Source: Aureivirga marina (GTDB lineage: Bacteria; Bacteroidota; Bacteroidia; Flavobacteriales; Flavobacteriaceae). Taken from it: a stretch of 64,000 nucleotides of DNA. Location of the stretch: NCBI RefSeq assembly GCF_015767265.1, contig NZ_JADPIB010000002.1:371786-435785 (forward strand), read 5' to 3'. The position numbers and the translations under genes are program-made. This document shows positions 50,597 to 58,779 of the stretch, piece after piece. Positions within the stretch are counted from its first letter, which is position 1, and each line of letters starts with the position of its first letter. The notes under the pieces are model-generated. The model saw nothing but the letters and a program-made list of their open reading frames with translations, had not been told where the DNA came from and did not search any database.

Positions 50597-51225
50597 AGTT
50601 TCTAAATGTTATATTTAACCAATTTTATATAATTCTATATTCTAATTTAAGTACAGTTATAATGAATATTATACATAGACAATTCTAATTTGTCATATTC
50701 ACAACAAATTTTCTTTTTAAATGATTACATTTTTAAATCTAATTTCTTATTGAAAAAAAGTATAATTCTCATAACATCAGAATTTTATTTTCTGATTTTT
50801 TTCTTTTTCTATTACTTAATAATTCTGGCGCAAGATACTAATAAAACCTTATAAACTATAACATAAAACTAACATTTAACAAAAAACAAAAACAGCATTA
50901 CAAATCTTTTTGATTTTCAATATTTTAAACAAAATCTTATCTATTTCTTAAGATTATCGCTTAAGGTTATAATTTAAATTCAAAATATCTATTTGAACAT
51001 TTTAAAAAGGTAATGTTCAAAACAATTTTAATGAAAAAAAAAGTTACAATAAATAAATATTGTAACTTTTTAATAGGTTTTACTCGCAAGTAAATTCTTA
51101 ATTTACTAAAGAACTCTCTGTAGCTTTTAGCAATATATTTCTCTTTTTTTCTCTATTACAAAATTCTGATTTTTATTTATCCTAATCATTAGGGATTTTC
51201 CTAGTTTTTATAAAATCGTAAAATT
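50597..51225. other. Long intergenic region with hairpins, no gene found
   Basis: 629 bp without a credible coding frame on either strand. It contains a GACAA...TTGTC inverted repeat (50687-50703), a hairpin ATCAGAA/TTCTGAT followed by T6 on the plus strand (50776-50803), and the terminator at 51036-51072. A plus-strand hairpin-T run without an upstream gene could end an unannotated small RNA, but no full promoter was found for it. Confidence 0.5.
51036..51072 (-). terminator. Terminator of the membrane HTH-like gene
   Basis: Stem AAAAGTTACAATA with TATTGTAACTTTT (arms near 51039-51050 and 51059-51070). On the minus strand nine T follow. It lies about 150 nt after the stop at 51226, leaving a long 3' untranslated region. 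Confidence 0.65.
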
Positions 51226-51945
51226 TTAATTATTCATTTCGTAATCTTCACAAATATATTTTCGTATCATATATATTGTTATTGGTTTTAATGTTTTCCC
51301 CGTTTCTGGATGAAAACCTAAAGTTGAAAAAAGCTCTAATTCTTTTGAATTTTTTTTAAAATACCAAACATTTGGTTCTCCAGAAGTAGTAAAAAATTCT
51401 GTTTCACAATTCGACTCAATTTTCCTAAAATAAAGAATCATTTCTTCTTTATATGGCTTTAATTTTCCTTCTTCATAATTTTCAAAATCAGAAGTTATTT
51501 CTATATAATGATCACCATTCCAAGCCATCCATTTTAGTTCTTTTTTAGCTGAATTAAAAATTAGTGATATAAACAATATTAAAACTATCACATATAATAC
51601 TCTTTTTGAAAATAAACTAAAACGTATTGCTTTAGAACCATTTTTTTGATTTTCTTTTTCAAGCAATTCTTTCTCATTAGTTTCATTTTTCAATCGAAAA
51701 TCTTCATAGTTTTCATAACCAATATATTTAGATGCTGCATTCAAGAAATCAGTGTTTAAATTACTTTTCTTCACACTTTCATCAATATATTGATCATAAT
51801 ATCTCACTAAAGTTTTTGTACTAATTGGAAATTTAAAATCTTCAAGAAAAATAGTTTCTAAATGTTTTGCTAAACCATTCTTTTTGTTGTTTCCTGTTTG
51901 AATTTCTGCTTTTTTAAATACTTCTCGTATTAATTTTTCATTCAT
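51226..51945 (-). CDS. Single-pass membrane protein with a putative DNA-binding N-terminal domain
   Basis: A 239-residue protein of unrecognised family. The N-terminal about 90 residues are charged and helical (KNGLAKHLETIFLEDFKFPIS, TKTLVRYYDQYID, AASKYIGYENYEDFRL), like a HTH-type or recognition domain and without signal peptide. One transmembrane helix follows (VLYVIVLILFISLIFNS, about 120-137). The rest is a periplasmic domain of about 100 residues with MAWNGDHYIEITS, two cysteines and FHPETGKTL. This topology resembles membrane-bound regulators. It is transcribed away from the polyproline lipoprotein/kinase/regulator operon and shares its control region. Function inferred only from layout. 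Confidence 0.7.
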   Translation of the reverse strand: MNEKLIREVFKKAEIQTGNNKKNGLAKHLETIFLEDFKFPISTKTLVRYYDQYIDESVKKSNLNTDFLNAASKYIGYENYEDFRLKNETNEKELLEKENQKNGSKAIRFSLFSKRVLYVIVLILFISLIFNSAKKELKWMAWNGDHYIEITSDFENYEEGKLKPYKEEMILYFRKIESNCETEFFTTSGEPNVWYFKKNSKELELFSTLGFHPETGKTLKPITIYMIRKYICEDYEMNN

Positions 51946-51974
51946 AATTTATAGCTGGTTGATTTTTAACTAAT

Positions 51975-52012
51975 TGACAAACTTCAGACAACCATTAGAC
52001 ACAAAATAGACA
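51975..52012. promoter_or_regulatory. Four GACA repeats with exact 11-bp phasing
   Basis: GACA occurs at 51976, 51987, 51998 and 52009, each 11 bp from the next; the last three are preceded by A (AGACA). They lie in the divergent region between the membrane protein gene (start 51945) and the candidate promoter at 52061-52089. Same-face placement is what is expected for cooperative binding by a response regulator. Confidence 0.6.
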
Positions 52013-52060
52013 GCTAAATCTCACTAAAAATTGACCAATTTTTTTCCATTTCCTGACTAA

Positions 52061-52089
52061 CTGTCCACTGTTATTTCACCCAATCTTTG
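52061..52089 (+). promoter_or_regulatory. Candidate promoter of the lipoprotein-kinase-regulator operon
   Basis: CTG (52061-52063), 18 nt, AATCTTTG (52082-52089; 7 of 8 matches to TAnnTTTG). It predicts a transcript start near 52096 and a leader of about 230 nt before the ATG at 52329. The weak match fits a promoter that needs an activator. Confidence 0.4.
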
Positions 52090-52095
52090 CAACAG

Positions 52096-52328
52096 AGATT
52101 TGAACGAAACCTTTGTTGTTTAAAGGATTTTAATCATCATTTCTTCTAAGAGAATTTGCTTGTAAAAATGCATAAAAAAACTGGGAAGTGTTTATCCCTT
52201 TTTACATCCAAATTCTCCACTTCCCACAAGACGTCTTGAGTCGCATTTAGCGCAAAATGCAAAACTAACTATCACAATCGATGAAAAGATCGAACAGAAA
52301 ATCTATGTCTAATAATTAACAGTACAAA
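52096..52328 (+). other. Structured 5' leader (candidate cis-regulatory RNA)
   Basis: Inverted repeats are packed along this non-coding stretch: CCTTT/AAAGG (52110-52126), a perfect 9-bp TGGGAAGTG/CACTTCCCA (52182-52190 with 52218-52226), a 12-bp perfect palindrome CAAGACGTCTTG (52227-52238), GCATTT/AAATGC (52243-52260) and TCGAT/ATCGA (52278-52293). It is richer in G and C than the surrounding AT-rich intergenic DNA. A 23-codon open frame (52168-52239) overlaps the 9-bp stem and could be a leader peptide. No known riboswitch class is recognised. Confidence 0.5.
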
Positions 52329-52508
52329 ATGAAAAAAATTAAACTAATTATACTTACGGCTTTCCACATTTTTGCATTAATTTCTTGTGAAAAAGATGAT
52401 GATGTAACGGGAGAAAATTTTGAAAATAAGCAAACAGAAATGCAAGCATGTTGTGGGGACGATGATCCTATTTTTCCTCCGCCTCCACCGCCTCCACCAG
52501 GAAACTAA
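52329..52508 (+). CDS. Small polyproline-tailed lipoprotein (59 residues)
   Basis: A 59-codon frame (ATG at 52329, TAA at 52506-52508). The first 20 residues form a lipoprotein signal (MKKIKLIILTAFHIFALISC) with Cys20 as lipid site. The mature part is acidic (EKDDDVTGENFENKQ), then MQACCGDDDPIF, eight consecutive prolines and a final Gly-Asn. A predicted mature length of about 40 residues with a CC pair and Pro8 tail suggests a short flexible surface or periplasmic peptide. It begins the transcript with the kinase (52 nt downstream), so it could be a signal, inhibitor or reporter for it. No family recognised; the signal peptide makes coding very likely. Confidence 0.8.
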   Translation: MKKIKLIILTAFHIFALISCEKDDDVTGENFENKQTEMQACCGDDDPIFPPPPPPPPGN

Positions 52509-52560
52509 AATTTATTTTAAATAAACTGATTTACTAAATAATAGTTAATAACTTTGAGGA

Positions 52561-54186
52561 ATGAAAACAACACTACTTTCATTCCTCTTTTTTATTTTCT
52601 CTTTTTTTCCTCTTTTTTCACAAGAAAATATTGATAGTCTTCAATATTATTCTTCAATTATTAATTCTCAAAAAGATATACACCAATTCAAAAAAGCTTA
52701 TAATTACTTTAAGAAAAAATCACTCAATAATCCTGAAAACACTAACAATCAAAAGGTTTATTCTCTTTTTCATCTTTCTTTAATTGAATTTCAAAACGGA
52801 TTTTATATAGAAAGTGAAGAAACAGCTATTAAAGCTTTAAATCTAACTCACAATTCTAATGAAAATTCTTATTTAAAATCACTACAAAAAAGTCTATATA
52901 ACCAACTTGGAATTCTATATCGCAAACAAAAAAATATTTCTAAAGCGATTAAACTCTATGATAAATCTTTTTCTTTAGCAAACAAACCTGAAGATAGTAT
53001 TAGCATTTATAATAATAAAGCAAATGCTTATTTAGAAAATAAAGATTTTTCTCTTGCTTTAAATGAATCTGTAAAAGCTTTTCAAATTGCTAATCGAATT
53101 AATAATCCTAAAAAAATTGCTTTAGTTCTTGGAAATTTAGGTTATATCAAAAGTTTAATTAATAAAAATAATGGATTAAATGATATGTTGAATGCTTTAA
53201 AATTACGTAAAGAATTAAAAGATTTTTCACGAATTTATATGAGTTATCAACAATTAGGATATTATTTTCTCCAAAAGAAAAACTATGAGAAAGCTAAAGA
53301 ATATGCTTGGAAAGCTAAAAATATTGCAGAAAAAATTAATTCTGATTCTTTTCGCCTGAATGCTTTGAGTCTTTTAGTAGATTTAAATGAAAACGATATT
53401 ATTTCTGAATACAAAACTTTAAATGATAGTATTCAAAATGCAAGACAACAAAACGCGAATAAATTTGCCTTGATTAAATATGATTACAATAAAAAAGAAC
53501 AGGAAGCACAAGAAAATTTACTTCTCTTTGAAAAAGAAAAAGGACGAAGACAGTTTTTTGTATTTGTTGTAATTCTTATTTTTATCTTGTCGGTTTCTGG
53601 TTATTATTACACGAAATTTAGACATGAAAAAAATATGCAAATTAGTATTCTTCAACGAGATTTTATGCATTCTAAAAAAGTTCATGATGATATCGCAAAT
53701 GATCTATATCAAGTGATGCAAAAAACAGAGGAAACTTCTCCAATCATAAATGATTTAGAAAAAATATATAACAATGCACGTGATATTTCAAGAGAAATAA
53801 AACCCATAGAAATTCAAGAGAATTTTTCAAGTCAAATTCGAGATTTAACTTTAGAATATCAAAAAAATGATGTAAAAATTAGTCGACTTGGTCTAGAAAA
53901 ATGTACTTGGAATCATTTATCAATAGAGAAAAAACAAGCTTTATATAAAATAATTCAAGAACTTCTGATTAATATGCGAAAACATAGTTTTGCAAAAAAT
54001 GTTTTCTTAAACTTCAAAGAGTCAGAATCAAAAATTGAAATTACTTATAAAGATAATGGTGTTGGATATGATTTAAAAAACAAAAAAAGTCTTCCAAATG
54101 TGGAAAGCCGCATTAAAGCTATCAATGGAAAAATTACTTTTGAATCTGAATTACAAAAAGGATTTAAAGCAAAAATAATTATATAA
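52561..54186 (+). CDS. TPR-type sensor histidine kinase (HisKA_3/NarX-like)
   Basis: A 541-residue kinase: signal peptide (1-21, ...FFPLFSQ), a periplasmic region of TPR-like helical repeats (about 60-320, e.g. NQLGILYRKQKNISKAIKLY and QLGYYFLQKKNYEKAKEYA), one transmembrane helix (331-350) and a cytoplasmic kinase. The phospho-acceptor is His375 in KKVHDDIANDLYQVM. The ATPase has ELLINMRKHSFAKNV and DNGVGYD. It is a flavobacterial sensor type in which TPRs probably bind a peptide or protein. One nt separates it from the response regulator gene, its likely partner. Confidence 0.92.
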   Translation: MKTTLLSFLFFIFSFFPLFSQENIDSLQYYSSIINSQKDIHQFKKAYNYFKKKSLNNPENTNNQKVYSLFHLSLIEFQNGFYIESEETAIKALNLTHNSNENSYLKSLQKSLYNQLGILYRKQKNISKAIKLYDKSFSLANKPEDSISIYNNKANAYLENKDFSLALNESVKAFQIANRINNPKKIALVLGNLGYIKSLINKNNGLNDMLNALKLRKELKDFSRIYMSYQQLGYYFLQKKNYEKAKEYAWKAKNIAEKINSDSFRLNALSLLVDLNENDIISEYKTLNDSIQNARQQNANKFALIKYDYNKKEQEAQENLLLFEKEKGRRQFFVFVVILIFILSVSGYYYTKFRHEKNMQISILQRDFMHSKKVHDDIANDLYQVMQKTEETSPIINDLEKIYNNARDISREIKPIEIQENFSSQIRDLTLEYQKNDVKISRLGLEKCTWNHLSIEKKQALYKIIQELLINMRKHSFAKNVFLNFKESESKIEITYKDNGVGYDLKNKKSLPNVESRIKAINGKITFESELQKGFKAKIII

Positions 54187-54187
54187 T

Positions 54188-54853
54188 ATGTTTAAAAAAG
54201 TATTGCTGGCAGAAGATAAGGATGTAATTATTGAAGGATTACAAAACACTTTTAAAAGATTAAATATTTCGGAATTTGATAAAATTCAATATTGCGATGA
54301 AGCTTTTCAAAAAGTTCAAAAAAGTTTTAATGATAATTCTCCTTATGATTTATTAATTACAGATTTATCTTTTGAAGAAAATCATGTAAAACAGAATTTA
54401 AAATCTGGTGAAGATCTTGTAAAAGCAATTCGAAATAAATACCAAGATTTACCAATTATCGTTTTTTCAGTTGAAGATAAAATAGAACGTGCAAGAAGAT
54501 TAATTCAAAAACATAACGTTAACGCCTATGTTTGTAAAGGAAGATATGGTTTAGATGAACTTGGAAAAGCAATTCAAAAAGTTTTTAATAATGAAATTTA
54601 TCTTTCGCAAACTGTTTCAGAAGCAAACAGTACAAACGATGATACAGATTTGAATGATTATGATATAAAACTACTTTCACTTCTTTCTGAAGGTTTTTCC
54701 CAACCTGAAATTCGAAAAATACTTCTAAAAGAAAATATCACTCCAAATAGTTTGAGTACAATTGAAAAGAAAATCATTCGATTAAAAGAAATTTTTGGAG
54801 CTAAAAATCCAACAAATTTAGTTTCTATCACAAAAGATTTAGGTGTTATTTAA
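54188..54853 (+). CDS. Response regulator (receiver plus LuxR-like output)
   Basis: A 221-residue regulator. Acidic pair Glu9-Asp10 in LLAEDKD, phospho-acceptor Asp59 in LLITDLSF, Ser in IVFSVED and Lys in AYVCKGRYG complete the receiver. The output domain (about 150-221) has DYDIKLLSLLSEGFSQPEIR and STIEKKIIRLKEIFGAKN, a LuxR-like HTH with an extended linker. It resembles the orphan regulator at 18876-19559. It is paired with the TPR kinase (1-nt gap) and is the best candidate to bind the phased GACA array upstream of its operon. Confidence 0.9.
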   Translation: MFKKVLLAEDKDVIIEGLQNTFKRLNISEFDKIQYCDEAFQKVQKSFNDNSPYDLLITDLSFEENHVKQNLKSGEDLVKAIRNKYQDLPIIVFSVEDKIERARRLIQKHNVNAYVCKGRYGLDELGKAIQKVFNNEIYLSQTVSEANSTNDDTDLNDYDIKLLSLLSEGFSQPEIRKILLKENITPNSLSTIEKKIIRLKEIFGAKNPTNLVSITKDLGVI

Positions 54854-54861
54854 TTTTATAA

Positions 54862-54899
54862 ACTGTTTCTCCATTTAAGTCAAATGGAGAAAACTTTTA
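54862..54899 (+). terminator. Terminator after the response regulator
   Basis: Stem TTTCTCCATTT (54866-54876) with AAATGGAGAAA (54882-54892), 5-nt loop and a short T run. It overlaps the last bases of the convergent efflux permease gene. Confidence 0.6.
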
Positions 54900-56024
54900 T
54901 TCTTGTTTTTTATAACTCCAAATTGCTAAACTATTAAAAACAATAGCTAAAATTATTGTGTAAAAAATCTCAAAGCGAATATCCCAAATTGTACTTCCTT
55001 TCATTAAAATTTTTCTTGAAACGGAAACAAATTGCGCTAAAGGATTGGGAATTGTAAAATATTGCGCCCATTTTGGCATGCTGTCAATTGGCGTGAATAA
55101 TCCACACATTAAAATAAAAATCAGAATAAAGAAAAAAGCAACAAAAATTGCTTGTTGTTGTGTGTTTGCAAAATTAGAAATCAATAATCCTAAACCTAAA
55201 ACTGCAATCAAATTGATAATTGCATAACCAAAAAGTAAACCTACATTTCCTACAATTGGAATATCAAAAACAATTTTACTTGTCAAAATTCCCACAACTA
55301 ATAAAACAATTCCAACACATAAAAAAGGTATCAATTTTCCAAGAATAAATTGCCATTTTTTAATTGGTGTTACATTTATTTGTTCAATAGTTCCTATTTC
55401 TCTTTCTCGAACAATATTCATCGCAGACAAAACAATCGTTAATAAAGCTGTTAATTCTGCTAAAATCCCAGGAGCCATAAAATGTGTGTACTTCAACTCT
55501 TCATTATACCAATTTCTAGGAACAATCTGAATCGGATTTTCTTTTTGTTTTTTGTTTAAAGCTTGTAAATAAATATATTCTTGAATTAAATTTTCATTAA
55601 AAGAATAAATAATATTGCTCAAATATCCTGAGCCAACTGTTGCTTGTTGTCCATTAATTGCATTTGCTATAATTTGTAAAGATGGTTTTTCTCTTCTCAA
55701 AAAATCTTTTTCAAAATCATTTGGAATTACCAAAGCTATGTCTGCTTTATTTGCTTGTAAAAACTGATTTGCTTCTTTTGTACTAAATGGATTTGCTATT
55801 AATGAAAATCGATTGTTCGCTATTATTTTTCGTTTCAATAATCTCGAACTTTCTGTCTGATCTAAATCTACAATAACGATATCTACATTTTTTACTTCAT
55901 TGGATGCTGCTGTTGAAAGTAAAATCAACTGAACAATTGGCAAAATTGTCATCATCGGCAACAAAGCTTTATTTCTAAGAATCTGAATAAATTCTTTCTG
56001 TATTAGATATCGTAAAATTTTCAT
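54897..56024 (-). CDS. ABC-2 type permease (YbhR-like), second of two
   Basis: A 375-residue membrane protein of the ABC2_membrane_3 type: an N-terminal helix after MKILRYLIQKEFIQILRNKALLP, a large periplasmic domain (about 45-180) and five C-terminal helices. NIVREREIGTIEQINVTPIKKWQFILGK is the coupling region (ERExGTxE..xxTP). It is the last gene of a six-gene efflux operon and overlaps the preceding permease gene by 4 nt. With its partner it forms the inner-membrane channel of a YbhFSR-like exporter of unknown substrate. Confidence 0.9.
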   Translation of the reverse strand: MKILRYLIQKEFIQILRNKALLPMMTILPIVQLILLSTAASNEVKNVDIVIVDLDQTESSRLLKRKIIANNRFSLIANPFSTKEANQFLQANKADIALVIPNDFEKDFLRREKPSLQIIANAINGQQATVGSGYLSNIIYSFNENLIQEYIYLQALNKKQKENPIQIVPRNWYNEELKYTHFMAPGILAELTALLTIVLSAMNIVREREIGTIEQINVTPIKKWQFILGKLIPFLCVGIVLLVVGILTSKIVFDIPIVGNVGLLFGYAIINLIAVLGLGLLISNFANTQQQAIFVAFFFILIFILMCGLFTPIDSMPKWAQYFTIPNPLAQFVSVSRKILMKGSTIWDIRFEIFYTIILAIVFNSLAIWSYKKQE

Positions 56025-57133
56025 TGCAATCGAGTTTTAAAATTTTTCCAAGTAAAAAACAGAAAGAATAAAATCATTAAAAACAACACAAAAAGTGGAA
56101 ACCAAACAATCTCTAATCCAACTCCACGAAGCATAATTCCTTTTAAAATTTCAATAAAATAAGTCGTCGGAATAATATGTCCTAAAACTTGTAAAATAAA
56201 TGGCATACTTGTCAATGGAAAAATAAATCCTGATAAAATCATCGAAGGCATCATTAATCCCATCAACGAACGCATCATCGCATCTTGTTGTGTTTTGGAA
56301 ACAGCAGAAATTAATGTTCCGATTGTCAATGAAGTTATTACATAAATCAAACAACAAAATAAAAGCAAAATCAAACTTCCTCGAACTGGAACTTCAAAAA
56401 CGAAAAAACCTAAAACTAAAATTAAAATTGCGTCAATAAAGGAAAGTAAAGCATAAGGAGCAACTTTTCCAAGAATGATTAATAAAGGAGATAGTGGCGA
56501 AACCAATAAAATTTCAATCGTTCCTGTTTCCTTTTCTCTTGCGATAGTTAAAGAAGTTAGCATTGCAGAAATAATCATTAAAATCAAAGCAATGGTTCCT
56601 GGAATAAAATTATATGCACTAATTGATTTTGGATTGTATAATAATTTTGTTTCAATATTTATTTGCTGTGGATTTTCTGGAATTTTTAATTTTTGTTGTT
56701 GAAAAGAGCCAACAATACTTGTAATATATTGTGTCAAAGTCACTGCATTATTTGGATCTGAACCATCTGTTAAAATCTGAATTTCAATTGGATTTCTATT
56801 ATAAAAATCTTTGGAAAAATCTTCTGGAATTACCATCACTAATTTTGAAGTTCCATCTTTAAATCCTTTTTCTAACTCATGATCAGCATAAAGAATTCTA
56901 CCAATTTTAAAATTTTCAGAACTCTGAATTTGCTCAATTAACTCAAAACTTGTTTCATCATTTGCATGGTTTAAAAAATCAATAGAAGCATTTTTAAAAT
57001 CTGTAGAAATCACAAATCCGAAAATCAAAACTTGTGCAATCGGCATTCCAAAAAGAATCAGCAACGTTCGCTTATCACGCGTAATGTGATAAAATTCTTT
57101 TTTTACAAATGCCCAAAATACTTTCCACTTCAT
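56021..57133 (-). CDS. ABC-2 type permease (YbhS-like), first of two
   Basis: A 370-residue ABC-2 permease: EFYHITRDKRTLLILFGMPIAQVLIFGF at the N-terminus, a periplasmic domain to about residue 180, and TIAREKETGTIEILLVSPLSPL as the conserved coupling segment before five helices. It overlaps the ATPase gene upstream and the second permease gene downstream by 4 nt each. Two different permease subunits with two ATPase subunits match the E. coli YbhF-YbhS-YbhR layout. Confidence 0.9.
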   Translation of the reverse strand: MKWKVFWAFVKKEFYHITRDKRTLLILFGMPIAQVLIFGFVISTDFKNASIDFLNHANDETSFELIEQIQSSENFKIGRILYADHELEKGFKDGTSKLVMVIPEDFSKDFYNRNPIEIQILTDGSDPNNAVTLTQYITSIVGSFQQQKLKIPENPQQINIETKLLYNPKSISAYNFIPGTIALILMIISAMLTSLTIAREKETGTIEILLVSPLSPLLIILGKVAPYALLSFIDAILILVLGFFVFEVPVRGSLILLLFCCLIYVITSLTIGTLISAVSKTQQDAMMRSLMGLMMPSMILSGFIFPLTSMPFILQVLGHIIPTTYFIEILKGIMLRGVGLEIVWFPLFVLFLMILFFLFFTWKNFKTRLQ

Positions 57134-57861
57134 CGTGCTAATTTTAAAAATACATCATTCATATTTGTTGCTTGAAATTGCTTTTTCAAATTTTTCGGTG
57201 TATCCAAAGCTTCTATTTTCCCATCAACCATTATCGAAACACGATCACAATATTCTACTTCATCCATATAATGTGTTGTCACAAAAATTGTTCGTCCTTG
57301 GTTTGCCGCATCGTAAATCGTTTCCCAAAATTGTCTTCGCACATAAGGATCTACACCACCTGTTGGTTCATCTAAAAACACAATTTCCGGATCATGAATC
57401 ATTGAAACAGCAAAAGAAAGTCGTTGTTTCCAACCAAGCGGAAGTGAATCCACCAATTTGTTCGCAACACTTTTCAAATCTAAATCAACTAGAATTTTTT
57501 CTGTTTTTTGTTTAATTTCCGATTTACTTAAACCATAAATCCCACCATAAAACCGAATATTTTCTCGAATTGTCAAATCATTGTATAAACTGAATTTTTG
57601 TGACATATATCCGATATTTTTTTTGATTTTTTCCGCTTCTTTATAAATATCAAAATTTGCCACTTTTCCAGTTCCTGAAGTTGGAATACTCAACCCGATT
57701 AACATTCGCATTGCTGTCGTCTTTCCTGCTCCATTTGCTCCAAGAAAACCAAATATCTCTCCTTTTTTTACTGTAAAAGAAATTGCATTTACCGCAGTAA
57801 AATCACCGAATTTCTTTGTCAAATTCTCTACTTCAATAATATTTTTATTTTCAATTCGCAT
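57130..57861 (-). CDS. ABC transporter ATP-binding protein (YbhF C-terminal-half-like)
   Basis: A 243-residue ATPase: Walker A GANGAGKTTAM, Walker B IVFLDEPTGGVDP and switch His in FVTTHYMDEVEYC. The ABC signature is degenerate: SLPLGWKQRLS replaces LSGGQ, as I know it in the C-terminal half of the fused ATPase YbhF. Its partner ATPase gene (57851) overlaps it by 11 nt. The two halves are separate proteins here and must form a heterodimer with at most one canonical LSGGQ. Confidence 0.9.
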   Translation of the reverse strand: MRIENKNIIEVENLTKKFGDFTAVNAISFTVKKGEIFGFLGANGAGKTTAMRMLIGLSIPTSGTGKVANFDIYKEAEKIKKNIGYMSQKFSLYNDLTIRENIRFYGGIYGLSKSEIKQKTEKILVDLDLKSVANKLVDSLPLGWKQRLSFAVSMIHDPEIVFLDEPTGGVDPYVRRQFWETIYDAANQGRTIFVTTHYMDEVEYCDRVSIMVDGKIEALDTPKNLKKQFQATNMNDVFLKLAR

Positions 57862-58774
57862 CTTCTTTTTTTTCTTGTCCTAAATGCAAAAAAACATCTT
57901 CAATAGTTGGTGTAATTTTCTCTATTTCTACTTGTTCAAAACCTTGAGTTATAATTTCTTTTTTTAGTTTTTCTATTTCTACTTTTTCTTTAGTAACTAA
58001 ATGTAAATTTTCACCAAAAGGCAAACAACTTTCTGTGTAATCTTGTGTTCTTAAATAGTGAATCAAATCATACAAACGATTGCATTTAATCGCATAAATT
58101 GTTTTATCAAAATTTTGAATCATTTGATTTGGAGTGTCAATATTCAGAATTTCACCATTCAAAATCAAAGCAATTCGATCACATAAAATAGCTTCTTCCA
58201 TATATGGTGTGCTTACCAAAATCGAAATTCCTTTTTGTTTTAAAACAGCCAACATTTCCCAAAATTCTTGCCGACTAACCACATCTACTCCAGTTGTTGG
58301 TTCGTCTAAAAACAATACTTCTGGTTTATGAATTAAAGCGCAACAAAGTGCTAATTTCTGTTTCATTCCTCCAGAAAGTTTTCCAGCCAATCGTTTTTTA
58401 AAAGGTTCTATTTGCTCGTAAATATCTTTGATTAAATCATAATTTTCTTCAATCGTAGTTCCGAAAATTGTGGCAAAAAAAGAAAGATTTTCTTCCACAC
58501 TTAAATCTTGATACAAAGAAAATTTCCCAGGCATATAACCCACTTTTTTCCGAATAGATTTAAATTCTTCTACAATCGGATGACCAGCAACAAATCCTTT
58601 TCCAGAATCTGGTAATAAAAGTGTTGTCAAAATTCGAAAAAGCGTTGATTTTCCAGCACCATCTGGTCCAATCAAACCAAAGATTTCTCCTTCTTTTACT
58701 TGAAAAGAAACTTCTTTTAAAGCTTGAATATCTTTATAATTTTTCGAAATATTTTCAACTATAATTGCTTCCAA
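57851..58774 (-). CDS. ABC transporter ATP-binding protein (YbhF N-terminal-half-like)
   Basis: A 307-residue ATPase: Walker A GPDGAGKSTLF, signature KLSGGMKQKLALCC, Walker B VLFLDEPTTGVDV. The switch histidine position reads STPYMEEA, so the usual His of the H-loop is replaced, complementary to the degenerate signature of the other ATPase. The extra C-terminal about 70 residues end in TPTIEDVFLHLG. It overlaps the second ATPase gene by 11 nt and follows the membrane fusion protein gene by 5 nt. Confidence 0.9.
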   Translation of the reverse strand: MEAIIVENISKNYKDIQALKEVSFQVKEGEIFGLIGPDGAGKSTLFRILTTLLLPDSGKGFVAGHPIVEEFKSIRKKVGYMPGKFSLYQDLSVEENLSFFATIFGTTIEENYDLIKDIYEQIEPFKKRLAGKLSGGMKQKLALCCALIHKPEVLFLDEPTTGVDVVSRQEFWEMLAVLKQKGISILVSTPYMEEAILCDRIALILNGEILNIDTPNQMIQNFDKTIYAIKCNRLYDLIHYLRTQDYTESCLPFGENLHLVTKEKVEIEKLKKEIITQGFEQVEIEKITPTIEDVFLHLGQEKKEDAN

Positions 58775-58779
58775 ATTCT

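Noticed and set aside
50776-50803. Plus-strand hairpin with T run as proof of a small RNA
   Set aside because: No full promoter match was found upstream and the stem is short and AT-rich; noted inside the intergenic feature only.
52168-52239. 23-codon frame in the kinase-operon leader as a separate gene
   Set aside because: No signal peptide or known motif, and it overlaps strong inverted repeats. Kept only as a possible leader peptide within the leader feature.
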